A DNA stretch of 59,052 nt from Flavihumibacter sp. UBA7668 (GTDB lineage: Bacteria > Bacteroidota > Bacteroidia > Chitinophagales > Chitinophagaceae), in NCBI RefSeq assembly GCF_002483205.1, contig NZ_DLHM01000006.1, forward strand, positions 208,597-267,648. The letters are read 5' to 3'. The notes beneath the pieces are model-generated. The model was not told where the DNA came from. It did no database searches and saw only the letters and a program-made list of their open reading frames with translations. Made by a program: the position numbers and the translations under genes. Shown here in pieces: positions 1 through 7,836 of the stretch; the stretch's first letter is position 1; the number at the start of each line of letters is the position of its first letter.

Positions 1-24
1 ATGCGGTTTTTTTTATTGAAAAAG

Positions 25-98
25 TGAACCGGATTGGATTCGAACCAATGACCTACTGCTTAGAAGGCAGTTGCTCTATCCAGCTGAGCTACCGGTCC
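25..98 (-). tRNA. tRNA-Arg (anticodon TCT)
   Basis: Read on the minus strand the segment folds as a complete 74-nt tRNA. The acceptor arms GGACCGG and CCGGTTC pair with one G-U. The D-arm is GCTC...GAGC, the anticodon stem ACTGC/GCAGT encloses loop CTTCTAA, and the T-arm is ATTGG-TTCGAAT-CCAAT. The anticodon TCT reads AGA, so this is an arginine tRNA. The discriminator base is A and CCA is not encoded. A TATCTTTG promoter element lies 10-17 bases upstream. Confidence 0.95.
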
Positions 99-107
99 TC
101 AGGGCGG

Positions 108-115
108 CAAAGATA
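108..115 (-). promoter_or_regulatory. -7 promoter element of tRNA-Arg
   Basis: TATCTTTG on the minus strand matches the Bacteroidota -7 consensus TAnnTTTG. It is followed by CCGCCCTGA and then the mature tRNA 5' end, so transcription would start only a few bases before the tRNA. A palindrome AAAGCGCTTT lies just upstream, in the -7/-33 spacer. Confidence 0.7.
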
Positions 116-119
116 ATGG

Positions 120-129
120 AAAGCGCTTT
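120..129. promoter_or_regulatory. palindrome AAAGCGCTTT, candidate operator 1
   Basis: A perfect 10-bp palindrome that shares the core AAGCGCTT with a second palindrome 67 bp downstream. It lies upstream of the hut-operon promoter and inside the spacer of the tRNA-Arg promoter. A role as binding site for the MarR-type regulator is inferred from position and symmetry only. Confidence 0.4.
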
Positions 130-176
130 TCAGTCAAAAAAATGATCAAAAAGAGAAAAATTTTCGCCAAACCGGC

Positions 177-184
177 TATATTTG
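177..184 (+). promoter_or_regulatory. -7 promoter element of the hut operon
   Basis: TATATTTG matches TAnnTTTG and ends 32 bases before the TTG start of the MarR-type gene. No good TTTG -33 element is visible at the usual distance, which would fit a regulated promoter. The next bases form a 14-bp palindrome. Confidence 0.55.
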
Positions 185-198
185 TATAAGCGCTTATA
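185..198. promoter_or_regulatory. palindrome TATAAGCGCTTATA, candidate operator 2
   Basis: A perfect 14-bp palindrome directly downstream of the -7 element, covering the expected transcription start. A repressor bound here would block initiation. It shares AAGCGCTT with the palindrome at 120-129. MarR proteins bind palindromes of about this size as dimers, so the adjacent MarR-type gene is the natural candidate ligand (inference). Confidence 0.5.
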
Positions 199-216
199 TA
201 AATTAAAAACGATTTC

Positions 217-699
217 TTGGCATTTTATCAACAATCCGGAGTACTGTTTTTTGGCAGTCGGTTAAGACGTATCAGCGAATCTTTTCTGGCAGATGTCAAC
301 CTTGTATATAAAAAGCATCAGATACGATTTGATGCCGCCTGGTTCCCTGTATTTTTCATGCTTTCCCAGAAAGATAGCGTCTCCATCCGGGATATTTCAG
401 AGGAACTGGAAGTGTCTCATTCTGCAGCCAGCCAGCTTATCAGCAAACTCCAGGAAAAAGGCCTGATCAAATCTACTGCTGATAAAGCCGATGGGCGTAA
501 AAAGACAGTAGCACTCACTACCAAAGGTCAAAAACTGCTGAAACAGGTACAACCTATCTGGACTGCTATGCAAAAAGCAATGGAAGAACTGCTGGAGGAA
601 TCGGAACACACCGTGAACCTGATGAAAGCCATCACAGAAACAGAAGCATCATTTGGTAAAACATCCATTTTTAACCGGATTGAAAAACACCTCCCATGA
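217..699 (+). CDS. MarR-family transcriptional regulator, likely of histidine utilisation
   Basis: A 160-residue protein with a winged helix-turn-helix over about residues 43-110: helices RDISEELEVSHSAAS and QLISKLQEKGLI, then a wing with DKADGRKK, as in MarR proteins. The start is taken as TTG because the only upstream in-frame ATG is followed by a stop and the next ATG would cut into the dimerisation helix. Its last bases overlap the hutH start as ATGA, so the two are translationally coupled. A local regulator as first gene of a hut operon suggests autoregulation and control by a pathway intermediate (urocanate is the usual inducer of other Hut regulators); this is inference. It is not a HutC/GntR-type regulator. 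Confidence 0.85.
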   Translation: MAFYQQSGVLFFGSRLRRISESFLADVNLVYKKHQIRFDAAWFPVFFMLSQKDSVSIRDISEELEVSHSAASQLISKLQEKGLIKSTADKADGRKKTVALTTKGQKLLKQVQPIWTAMQKAMEELLEESEHTVNLMKAITETEASFGKTSIFNRIEKHLP

Positions 700-2264
700 A
701 ACCAACCTTTCAATATGGAATTGATCAGCTCACCATTGCAATTGCCATTGGTATTGGAGATGGCCATATCCAGGGAATACTTGGACCGGAATCGATTCAA
801 AAAATTAATGCCAGTGCCGCAGCTGTGGCCTCCATTGTAGCAGAAGGCAGAACTGTATATGGAGTTAATACCGGATTCGGAATCCTTGCCAATAGTTCGA
901 TTTCGGAAGAAGATACCAGAACCCTGCAATATAAAATTTTACAAAGCCATAGTGTAGGGGTGGGTAACCCCATAGCTCCTGAAATTGCCAAAATTATGCT
1001 CATTACAAAAGTACATGCGCTGGCAAAAGGTTATTCAGGAATTCAACTGACTACTCTCGAACGGCTCTGCTGGATGATAGATAATGATATCATTCCGGTT
1101 GTACCTGAAAAAGGTAGTGTTGGTGCCAGTGGTGATCTGGCTCCTTTATCACATCTTAGTCTTCCTTTAATAGGTTTGGGCGAACTAACGGAAAAGGGAA
1201 TAAGAAAACCAACTTCAGAAGTATTAAAAGCATATGGAGTAGAACCTGTTCAACTGGGTCCCAAAGAGGGACTTGCATTGATCAATGGGACTCAATTTAT
1301 CCTGGCACATGCGGTAAAAGCGGTTCAGCGCCTGCAAAACTGTCTGGATGCAGCCGATATAATAGGAGCCATGAGTCTTGAATCACTCACCGGAACCAAA
1401 GCTCCTTTTGAAGCAGCCCTGCATGTATTGCGTCCCTTTGCGGGGAGTATATATGTTGCTCACCGCTTACGTCTTCTGTTGGAAAACTCTGCCATAATGG
1501 ACAGCCACCTGGATTGCGGCAGGGTACAGGATCCCTATTCGCTGCGGTGTATGCCACAGGTACATGGGGCTTCGCGAAATGCCTGGCTGCACCTGAAAGA
1601 ACTAACTGAAATTGAACTCAATTCCGTAACCGATAACCCCATCGTACTGGATGCACAACATACGATAAGTGGAGGAAATTTCCACGGGCAACCACTTGCT
1701 CTTCCATTGGATTACAATTGTTTTGCTGCTGCAGAAATAGGGAATATCTCTGATCGTCGTTGTTATTTATTACTCGAAGGAAAATGGGGATTGCCTATGT
1801 TGCTCATGAATAAGGTGGGATTAAACAGTGGTTTCATGATTCCTCAGTATACTACTGCTGCTTTGGTTACAGAAAACAAAACACTTTGCTTCCCTGCCAG
1901 CGCGGATAGTATTCCTACCTCACTCGGACAGGAAGACCATGTAAGTATGGGTAGCATAAGTGGAAGAAAACTAAACCAGGTAATTGATAACCTCGAATAT
2001 ATTCTGGCTATCGAACTCATGAGTGCCTGCCAGGCAATTGAATTCCGTCGGCCCTTAAAAAGCAGTCCGGTATTGGAATTTGCGCATGATCATGTACGCG
2101 AGTTTGTGGGATTTGCTTCTGAAGACCGGATATTCGCGCGCGACATCGAACGGATCGCGCTCCTGATTAAAAATTTTTCCTTTGTAGATCAGGTGCATCG
2201 ATTCGCACAACAACAGGGAAATCCATTAACCGCTGGATTCCCCTCCTTCACCATTCACCATTGA
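696..2264 (+). CDS. hutH: histidine ammonia-lyase
   Basis: Deaminates L-histidine to urocanate, the first step of histidine degradation in the cytosol. The 522-residue length is normal. GSVGASGDLAPLSH holds Ala144-Ser145-Gly146, which cyclise to the MIO electrophile, and YGVNTGFG (55-62) carries the catalytic Tyr55. SLTGTKAPF, NSVTDNP and GGNFHGQP are further family signatures. The start overlaps the regulator gene as ATGA. The last codons lie in a 7-bp repeat array (TTCACCA units): the array encodes the tail FTIHH, and the stop TGA falls in a variant TTGACCA unit. The true ancestral C-terminus may have been replaced by repeat-derived residues. Confidence 0.97.
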   Translation: MKPTFQYGIDQLTIAIAIGIGDGHIQGILGPESIQKINASAAAVASIVAEGRTVYGVNTGFGILANSSISEEDTRTLQYKILQSHSVGVGNPIAPEIAKIMLITKVHALAKGYSGIQLTTLERLCWMIDNDIIPVVPEKGSVGASGDLAPLSHLSLPLIGLGELTEKGIRKPTSEVLKAYGVEPVQLGPKEGLALINGTQFILAHAVKAVQRLQNCLDAADIIGAMSLESLTGTKAPFEAALHVLRPFAGSIYVAHRLRLLLENSAIMDSHLDCGRVQDPYSLRCMPQVHGASRNAWLHLKELTEIELNSVTDNPIVLDAQHTISGGNFHGQPLALPLDYNCFAAAEIGNISDRRCYLLLEGKWGLPMLLMNKVGLNSGFMIPQYTTAALVTENKTLCFPASADSIPTSLGQEDHVSMGSISGRKLNQVIDNLEYILAIELMSACQAIEFRRPLKSSPVLEFAHDHVREFVGFASEDRIFARDIERIALLIKNFSFVDQVHRFAQQQGNPLTAGFPSFTIHH

Positions 2265-2291
2265 CCATTCACTTATTCACCATGTTCACCT
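2247..2291 (+). repeat. heptamer repeat array (TTCACCA)n at the hutH/hutU junction
   Basis: Successive 7-bp units TTCACCA, TTCACCA, TTGACCA, TTCACTT, then ATTCACC with a phase slip and a further TTCACCT. The array contains the hutH stop codon and both possible hutU starts. Similar arrays lie at 40045-40072, 42539-42566 and 46840-46888. Confidence 0.8.
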
Positions 2292-3943
2292 CTCCAACCC
2301 TCCGCTGCAAAGGCTGGCTCCAGGAAGCCGCTCTGCGAATGTTGCTAAACAACCTGCATCCCGATGTGGCCGAACGTCCGGAAGACCTCATCGTTTATGG
2401 GGGAAGAGGAAAGGCGGCGCGCAACCCGGAATCATTGGAGCTCATAATAAAAGCACTGGAGCAACTTGAAAACGATGAATCCCTGCTGATTCAAAGTGGT
2501 AAACCGGTTGCGATTCTGCAAACGCATGAAGATGCACCCCGGGTATTGATCTCCAATTCGCAACTTGTACCGAACTGGGCGAACTGGAAGCATTTTGATG
2601 AACTCGAGAAAAAGGGATTGATGATGTACGGACAAATGACAGCGGGATCCTGGATTTATATCGGCTCACAGGGAATTGTACAGGGGACCTATGAAACCTA
2701 TGCTGCAGTTGCAGATAATCATTTTAATGGAAGTTTGAAAGGTACACTCAATGTGACTGCCGGATTAGGAGGGATGGGTGGTGCTCAACCACTGGCCATC
2801 ATAATGAATGAAGGAGTGGCCCTGATAGCGGAAGTAGAAGAATGGAGAATCGATAAACGGCTTGAAACAAGGTATCTCGATCTGAAAATGAACGACATTG
2901 ATTCCGCTATTGACCGAGCAGTCAAAGCAAAAACAAGAGGTGAAGCTATTTCCATCGGAATTCATTGCAATGCTGTTCATTTATTAGCCCGCCTGCTGGA
3001 ACGAAATATAATTCCTGATACAGTAACGGATCAGACATCCGCACACGATCCGCTAATAGGTTATGTGCCACATAGTATTTCCCTGGAAGAAGCCAATCTG
3101 CTCCGTCAATCTGATTCTGAAGCCTACCTTAAACTTGCCTATGCCAGCATGCATCAACATGTTGCTTATATGCTTGAACTGCAGAAAAAAGGGGCCATCA
3201 CGTTTGATTATGGAAATAATATCCGGGCCCGGGCAAAGGAAAACGGTCTCGAAAATGCCTTTGATTTTCCCGGTTTTGTACCCGCCTATATCCGTCCCTT
3301 ATTCTGCGAAGGAAAAGGTCCTTTCAGATGGGTTGCCCTGAGTGGCGATCCAAATGATATTGAAGTTACTGATCAGGTAATTGCTGAACTTTTTCCGGAA
3401 AATGCCTCTCTCCAACGTTGGTTAAAACTAGCGAAGGAACGAATTGCTTTTCAGGGACTTCCCGCACGGATCTGCTGGCTGGGACAGGGAGAACGGGAGA
3501 AAGCGGGACTTGCTTTTAATGAACTTGTTCGTACAGGTAAAGTCAAAGCTCCCATCGTAATTGGCCGGGATCATTTGGATACTGGCTCCGTAGCCAGCCC
3601 TAATCGCGAAACGGAAGCCATGCTGGATGGTTCAGATGCAGTGGCTGACTGGCCCATCCTTAATGCGCTCCTGAATACGGCAGGAGGTGCTTCCTGGGTT
3701 AGTCTGCACCATGGAGGTGGGGTGGGAATGGGCTATAGTATTCATGCCGGTATGGTTATAGTTGCGGATGGAACCGATGCAGCCGAAAAACGTTTGGCCC
3801 GGGTTTTACGTAATGATCCGGGTATCGGTGTTATCCGACATGCCGATGCAGGGTATGATAGCGCAAAAGATATTGCCCGCCAGCATCGGCTCGACCTGAA
3901 AGAAAAGCTTGCTATCTTCACGGCTTCCAATTACCCAAAATGA
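2282..3943 (+). CDS. hutU: urocanate hydratase
   Basis: Adds water to urocanate to give 4-imidazolone-5-propionate, using tightly bound NAD+. The 553 residues from ATG match the usual size of about 555. Family blocks include CKGWLQEAALRMLLNNL, YGGRGKAARN, GQMTAGSWIYIGSQGI, LNVTAGLGGMGGAQPLA (NAD-binding), GRDHLDTGSVASP and WVSLHHGGGVGMGYS. A TTG codon at 2261 overlapping the hutH stop could add seven residues (MTIHLFT), but those come from the heptamer repeat, so the ATG is preferred. The 3' end overlaps the Mur-ligase-like gene as ATGA. Expected to be made together with hutH from the promoter near position 180. Confidence 0.97.
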   Translation: MFTSPTLRCKGWLQEAALRMLLNNLHPDVAERPEDLIVYGGRGKAARNPESLELIIKALEQLENDESLLIQSGKPVAILQTHEDAPRVLISNSQLVPNWANWKHFDELEKKGLMMYGQMTAGSWIYIGSQGIVQGTYETYAAVADNHFNGSLKGTLNVTAGLGGMGGAQPLAIIMNEGVALIAEVEEWRIDKRLETRYLDLKMNDIDSAIDRAVKAKTRGEAISIGIHCNAVHLLARLLERNIIPDTVTDQTSAHDPLIGYVPHSISLEEANLLRQSDSEAYLKLAYASMHQHVAYMLELQKKGAITFDYGNNIRARAKENGLENAFDFPGFVPAYIRPLFCEGKGPFRWVALSGDPNDIEVTDQVIAELFPENASLQRWLKLAKERIAFQGLPARICWLGQGEREKAGLAFNELVRTGKVKAPIVIGRDHLDTGSVASPNRETEAMLDGSDAVADWPILNALLNTAGGASWVSLHHGGGVGMGYSIHAGMVIVADGTDAAEKRLARVLRNDPGIGVIRHADAGYDSAKDIARQHRLDLKEKLAIFTASNYPK

Positions 3944-5316
3944 TTCAAACTATCAACGATTTTCAACGTGTTTTTTTTATAGGCATAGCCGGCACCGGCA
4001 TGAGTGCCATCGCACAATATCTGCGCGGTATAGGCAAGGATGTTGCCGGATCAGACCGCTATTTTAAAGCCAATGAAGCCAATGATACCCGCAAAAAACT
4101 CGAAGCAGCAGGTATAGTATGTTTTGAACAGGATGGCTCCGGAATACTTCCAACTACCGATCTGGTGGTTGTTTCAGCTGCCATTGAAGATACTGTTATG
4201 GAAGTGATAAAGGCAAAATCTCTTGATATTCCCCTTATCCGCAGAAGTGAATTACTGGCAATTATTTCCAAAAGCAAAAAGACCATTGCTGTAGGAGGTA
4301 CTTCCGGAAAATCAACTACCAGTGCCATGTTGTATGATATTCTGCAGTATGCCGGATTGGAGCCCAGTATTATCAGTGGTGCAGGTCTGGTCAGTATTAT
4401 CCGCGAAGGGAAAATCGGCAACGCTAAAGTCGGAAACGGCGATTGGCTGGTGATTGAAGCCGATGAAAGCGATGGCTCTATTGTACAATATCATCCTGCT
4501 ATCGGATTGCTGTTAAATATTGATAAAGACCATAAGGAAGTGGATGCTTTGATTGATATTTTCTCCACATTCAAAAGAAACAGCGAACTGTTTATCGTCA
4601 ATCAATCGCATCCCCTTGCTGCGCCTTTATCAGAAGAAATAAGTTTGGATTTTAGTTGGGACGAATCCAAACCCTCCGGCTTTATTGCCCGGGACTTTAA
4701 GCAGGAAGGCTTATCGATCTCCTTCACCATCAACAATAGCCCGTTTACCCTCCAATTGGTTGGACAACACAATATGGAGAATGCGCTGGCAGCTGCAACC
4801 GTTGCAGCACAATTGGGAGTGGATCTTTCAAAATCAGCAGAGGCACTGGAACAATATGAAGGAATTTATCGCAGGAATCAGGTACTGGGACAAAAAAACG
4901 GAGTTTGGCTGATGGATGATTATGCACATAATCCTGCTAAGTGTGCTGCCAGTATACGATCCTGTCAGCCTTTGGCACCCAAAGTAATAGCCTGGTTTCA
5001 GCCACACGGTTATGGTCCGACCCGTTTTCTCCGGGCCGATTTTGTGCAGGAAATTGCTACAGCTCTTCGTCCACAGGATGAAATCTGGATGAGCGAAATT
5101 TTTTATGCAGGCGGTACTGCTACCAAAGATATTTCAGCCAATGATTTGATAAACGATATCAAAAAACTTGGTAAATCCGCTTACTTCGTAGAAGACAGAA
5201 CTAAGTTTCTTGAAACAGTTCGACCACATCTCACAGAAAATTCGGTACTGTTATTAATGGGTGCCCGTGATCCAAGTCTGGAAGAGTTTGCAGGTACTAT
5301 CTGGAAAGAGCTCTGA
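3940..5316 (+). CDS. MurC-like Mur-family amide ligase inside the hut operon
   Basis: A 458-residue protein with three-domain Mur ligase layout. The N-terminal Rossmann-like motif is FFIGIAGTGMSAIAQ (12-26). The ATPase P-loop is GGTSGKSTT (119-127), followed by EADESDG (173-179) and NIDKDHKE (193-200); GQHNMENALAAA (275-286) and YEGIYRRNQ, DDYAHNP, FQPHGYGPTR and MGARD follow. MurC joins UDP-MurNAc to L-Ala, and overall order is closest to MurC. Several usual MurC residues differ: RRF is RRN, HHPTE is HNPAK, HRYxRTR is HGYGPTR, and GAGD is GARD. ATP-driven amide-bond formation looks intact, but the substrates are likely altered. It overlaps hutU by 4 bases and sits 1 base before hutI, so it belongs to the Hut transcript. 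A ligase acting on histidine, glutamate or a pathway intermediate is an inference; an ordinary wall-synthesis MurC cannot be excluded. Confidence 0.85.
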   Translation: MIQTINDFQRVFFIGIAGTGMSAIAQYLRGIGKDVAGSDRYFKANEANDTRKKLEAAGIVCFEQDGSGILPTTDLVVVSAAIEDTVMEVIKAKSLDIPLIRRSELLAIISKSKKTIAVGGTSGKSTTSAMLYDILQYAGLEPSIISGAGLVSIIREGKIGNAKVGNGDWLVIEADESDGSIVQYHPAIGLLLNIDKDHKEVDALIDIFSTFKRNSELFIVNQSHPLAAPLSEEISLDFSWDESKPSGFIARDFKQEGLSISFTINNSPFTLQLVGQHNMENALAAATVAAQLGVDLSKSAEALEQYEGIYRRNQVLGQKNGVWLMDDYAHNPAKCAASIRSCQPLAPKVIAWFQPHGYGPTRFLRADFVQEIATALRPQDEIWMSEIFYAGGTATKDISANDLINDIKKLGKSAYFVEDRTKFLETVRPHLTENSVLLLMGARDPSLEEFAGTIWKEL

Positions 5317-5317
5317 T

Positions 5318-6562
5318 ATGCGCATTCTATTCAGAAATATAAAATCATTGGTTGGTATCGGACACCCAATGGCAGCTTTGAGAGGAGAACAATTAGCAGA
5401 TTTGAACATACTCTCACCTGCCTGGTTGCTGACGGAGGGAGAGCGAATCCATAGCTTTGGTAGAGAAGGAACCTCTTCTGATTTACCGAATGCGGATCAA
5501 ATCATTGATTGTACCGGGCGTTTTATGCTTCCTTCCTTTTGTGACTCCCATACACATCTGGTATTTGCTACCAGCAGGGAAGAAGAATTTGTTGATAAAA
5601 TCAGTGGCCGAACCTATGCGGAGATTGCCGCAAAAGGAGGGGGGATTCTTTCTTCTGCTATCAAACTTGCCGCCATGCCGGAAAAACAATTATTTCGGGA
5701 ATCAATGGTTAAGCTGGATAAAATCGCAGCTTCAGGAACCGGCGCCATCGAAATTAAGAGCGGTTATGGATTAACGGTAGAAGCTGAACTAAAAATGCTT
5801 CGGGTGATCAAACAACTGAAAGCAGCCAGCCGCCTTCCAATAAAAGCCAGTTTTTTGGGAGCACATGCCATTCCGCCAGCCTATAAACAAAACCGGGAAG
5901 GGTATATTCGCTTACTCATCGAAGATATGTTACCCATTATTCAGGCAGAAGGACTGGCTGATTTTATCGATGTTTTCTGCGAACAGGGATTTTTCACTCC
6001 GGCAGAAACAATCCGAATTTGTGAGGCCGGTAAACAAATCGGACTGAAACCCAAAATTCATGCTAATCAGCTGGCTGTTTCAGGTGGTGTGCAGGCAGGT
6101 ATAGAGGTAGGTGCTTTATCAGTGGATCATCTGGAATCAATGGATATGGAAGCCATTCATGCACTTGCTGAATCAGGCACGATAGGTACCCTTTTACCTA
6201 CAGCCGCCTATTTCCTTAGGATGGCTCCGCCACCAGCCAGGCAATTGATTGAAGCCGGAGCTGCTATCGCCCTGGCTTCTGATTTTAATCCGGGTTCATC
6301 TCCGGCCTATCGAATGGAGGGGGTTGTATCAATGGCTTGTATTCAATTGAAAATGTTGCCAGAAGAAGCAATTCAGGCTGCTACCATCAATGGTGCATTT
6401 GCCATGGGACTTGAAGTGGAAACCGGATCAATCCACCCCGGTAAATGGGCAAACTTACTATTGACAAATCAGGTACCCTCAATCGCCTATCTGCCATATG
6501 CTTTTAGCGAAACTTCCATCCACCAGGTTTACCTGAAAGGACGGCTGCTAAAAACCGCTTGA
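5318..6562 (+). CDS. hutI: imidazolonepropionase
   Basis: Hydrolyses 4-imidazolone-5-propionate to N-formimino-L-glutamate. It is a 414-residue amidohydrolase-fold metal enzyme. CDSHTHLVFA gives metal ligands His78 and His80, GTGAIEIKSGYGL is typical of HutI, KIHANQLAVSGG and DHLE give further active-site histidines, and ALASDFNPGSSP carries the catalytic Asp. The ATG 2 bases after the ligase stop was chosen; an upstream in-frame start would overlap the ligase for about 55 bases and is not needed by the family alignment. Confidence 0.97.
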   Translation: MRILFRNIKSLVGIGHPMAALRGEQLADLNILSPAWLLTEGERIHSFGREGTSSDLPNADQIIDCTGRFMLPSFCDSHTHLVFATSREEEFVDKISGRTYAEIAAKGGGILSSAIKLAAMPEKQLFRESMVKLDKIAASGTGAIEIKSGYGLTVEAELKMLRVIKQLKAASRLPIKASFLGAHAIPPAYKQNREGYIRLLIEDMLPIIQAEGLADFIDVFCEQGFFTPAETIRICEAGKQIGLKPKIHANQLAVSGGVQAGIEVGALSVDHLESMDMEAIHALAESGTIGTLLPTAAYFLRMAPPPARQLIEAGAAIALASDFNPGSSPAYRMEGVVSMACIQLKMLPEEAIQAATINGAFAMGLEVETGSIHPGKWANLLLTNQVPSIAYLPYAFSETSIHQVYLKGRLLKTA

Positions 6563-6575
6563 TTAGCACGCACAG

Positions 6576-6592
6576 TTCTGTATATTACAGAA
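6576..6592. promoter_or_regulatory. inverted repeat TTCTGTA/TACAGAA at the antiporter start
   Basis: A perfect 7-bp inverted repeat with a 3-bp spacer. Its last base is the A of the preferred ATG of the antiporter gene. In the mRNA it would fold into a small hairpin touching the start codon, which could lower translation relative to the hut enzymes, or it could be a protein site. No function is proven. Confidence 0.35.
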
Positions 6593-7824
6593 TGGAATCC
6601 ATTGAATCCGAATTTCTATTAATAATCTTATGCTGCACTGTTGTGCTATCTTATCTGTTTTCGATAGGGAGCCGCTACATACGGGTGCCTTCTGTTTTAT
6701 TACTCCTGCTGGCTGGCATGGGAATACGGCTGATTGCCGAAGTTTATCAATATGAATTAAATGTACCGCTGCTGGTGGTAGAATCGCTTGGTGTGGTCGG
6801 CCTTATTATGATTGTGCTGGAAGCCGGATTGGACCTGGAGCTCAAAAAATCCAGAATCAAACTGATCCGGGAGTCCTTTTTATCGGCCTTGATTATTTTA
6901 CTCCTCTCTACCTCCCTGATATCCTATATTCTCTATGAATATTTACAGCAGCCATTGTTGAATTGTATTGTGTACGCAATTCCACTGTCAATTATCAGCA
7001 GTTCAATTGTATTACCCAGCCTCCATGCATTAACTGAAGAAAAAAAAGATTTTCTGGTATATGAGGCTTCTTTTTCCGATATCCTCGGAATTATGTTGTT
7101 TAACTATTTTATTTCACCTGAAATATTTTCCATTAAATCGGTCGGAATATTTTCTGGGAATCTGATACTGAGTATTCTGTTATCCGGGTTAGTATCATTA
7201 CTGCTTCTGTTCATCATGACCAGAACAAAACTATCCATCAAATTTTTCCTGATTTTTTCCTTGCTTGTACTAATTTATGCAGGCGGAAAAATGCTGCATC
7301 TGCCTTCTCTGATCATTATTCTGGCATTTGGCCTGATGATTAATAACTGGCATTTATTAAGAACTTTTCCCTGGATTCAACGTCATTTTCCGCAGGAACA
7401 GGTGAATAGTTTAAACCAGTTGCTGCATTCAATTACAGCAGAATCCTCCTTTCTGATCCGTACATTTTTCTTTGTTTTATTTGGGTTTTCCATCGATTTT
7501 CAAACCATCCTGGATAATAATGTGATGCGGGTAGGTGGCGTGATTGTTTTGGCGTTGTTTATGGTGCGCTTTCTCTATTTCCGGTTTTTCCTCAAGACCA
7601 ATGTATTTCCGGAAGTATTCTTTATTCCACGCGGTCTTATTACCATTGTACTGTTTTATAAAATTCCGGAGAACCTGCGTTTAAATAATTTTGATGAAGG
7701 AATTTTGTTTTTCATAATTCTGGTAACCGGTGCCATTATGACCATTGGTATGTTATTTTATAAGAAAAAACCATCCGAGCTGGTGGAAGAACCCGCTTTT
7801 TCGGAAAGAACCGATATATTTTAA
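6592..7824 (+). CDS. cation/proton antiporter family membrane protein (CPA type)
   Basis: A 410-residue protein made mostly of hydrophobic helices, about 11-12 transmembrane segments. It has the features of the Na+(K+)/H+ antiporter superfamily: an N-terminal VPSVLLLLLAGMGIRL helix, VVGLIMIVLEAGLDLEL, SIISSSIVLPSL and a late PRGLITIVLFYKIP segment. There is no large C-terminal TrkA-N domain. ATG at 6592 is preferred; a TTG overlapping the hutI stop (6559) would add 11 polar residues. It lies between hutI and hutG with 12 bases to hutG, so it is part of the operon. Possible roles are pH/ion balance during ammonia release or substrate-linked transport; the substrate cannot be told from sequence. 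Confidence 0.8.
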   Translation: MESIESEFLLIILCCTVVLSYLFSIGSRYIRVPSVLLLLLAGMGIRLIAEVYQYELNVPLLVVESLGVVGLIMIVLEAGLDLELKKSRIKLIRESFLSALIILLLSTSLISYILYEYLQQPLLNCIVYAIPLSIISSSIVLPSLHALTEEKKDFLVYEASFSDILGIMLFNYFISPEIFSIKSVGIFSGNLILSILLSGLVSLLLLFIMTRTKLSIKFFLIFSLLVLIYAGGKMLHLPSLIIILAFGLMINNWHLLRTFPWIQRHFPQEQVNSLNQLLHSITAESSFLIRTFFFVLFGFSIDFQTILDNNVMRVGGVIVLALFMVRFLYFRFFLKTNVFPEVFFIPRGLITIVLFYKIPENLRLNNFDEGILFFIILVTGAIMTIGMLFYKKKPSELVEEPAFSERTDIF

Positions 7825-7836
7825 CCATGCAGCCAT

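Noticed and set aside
2247..2291. Heptamer arrays considered as CRISPR
   Set aside because: Units are 7 bp and contiguous, without spacers; no cas genes in the window.
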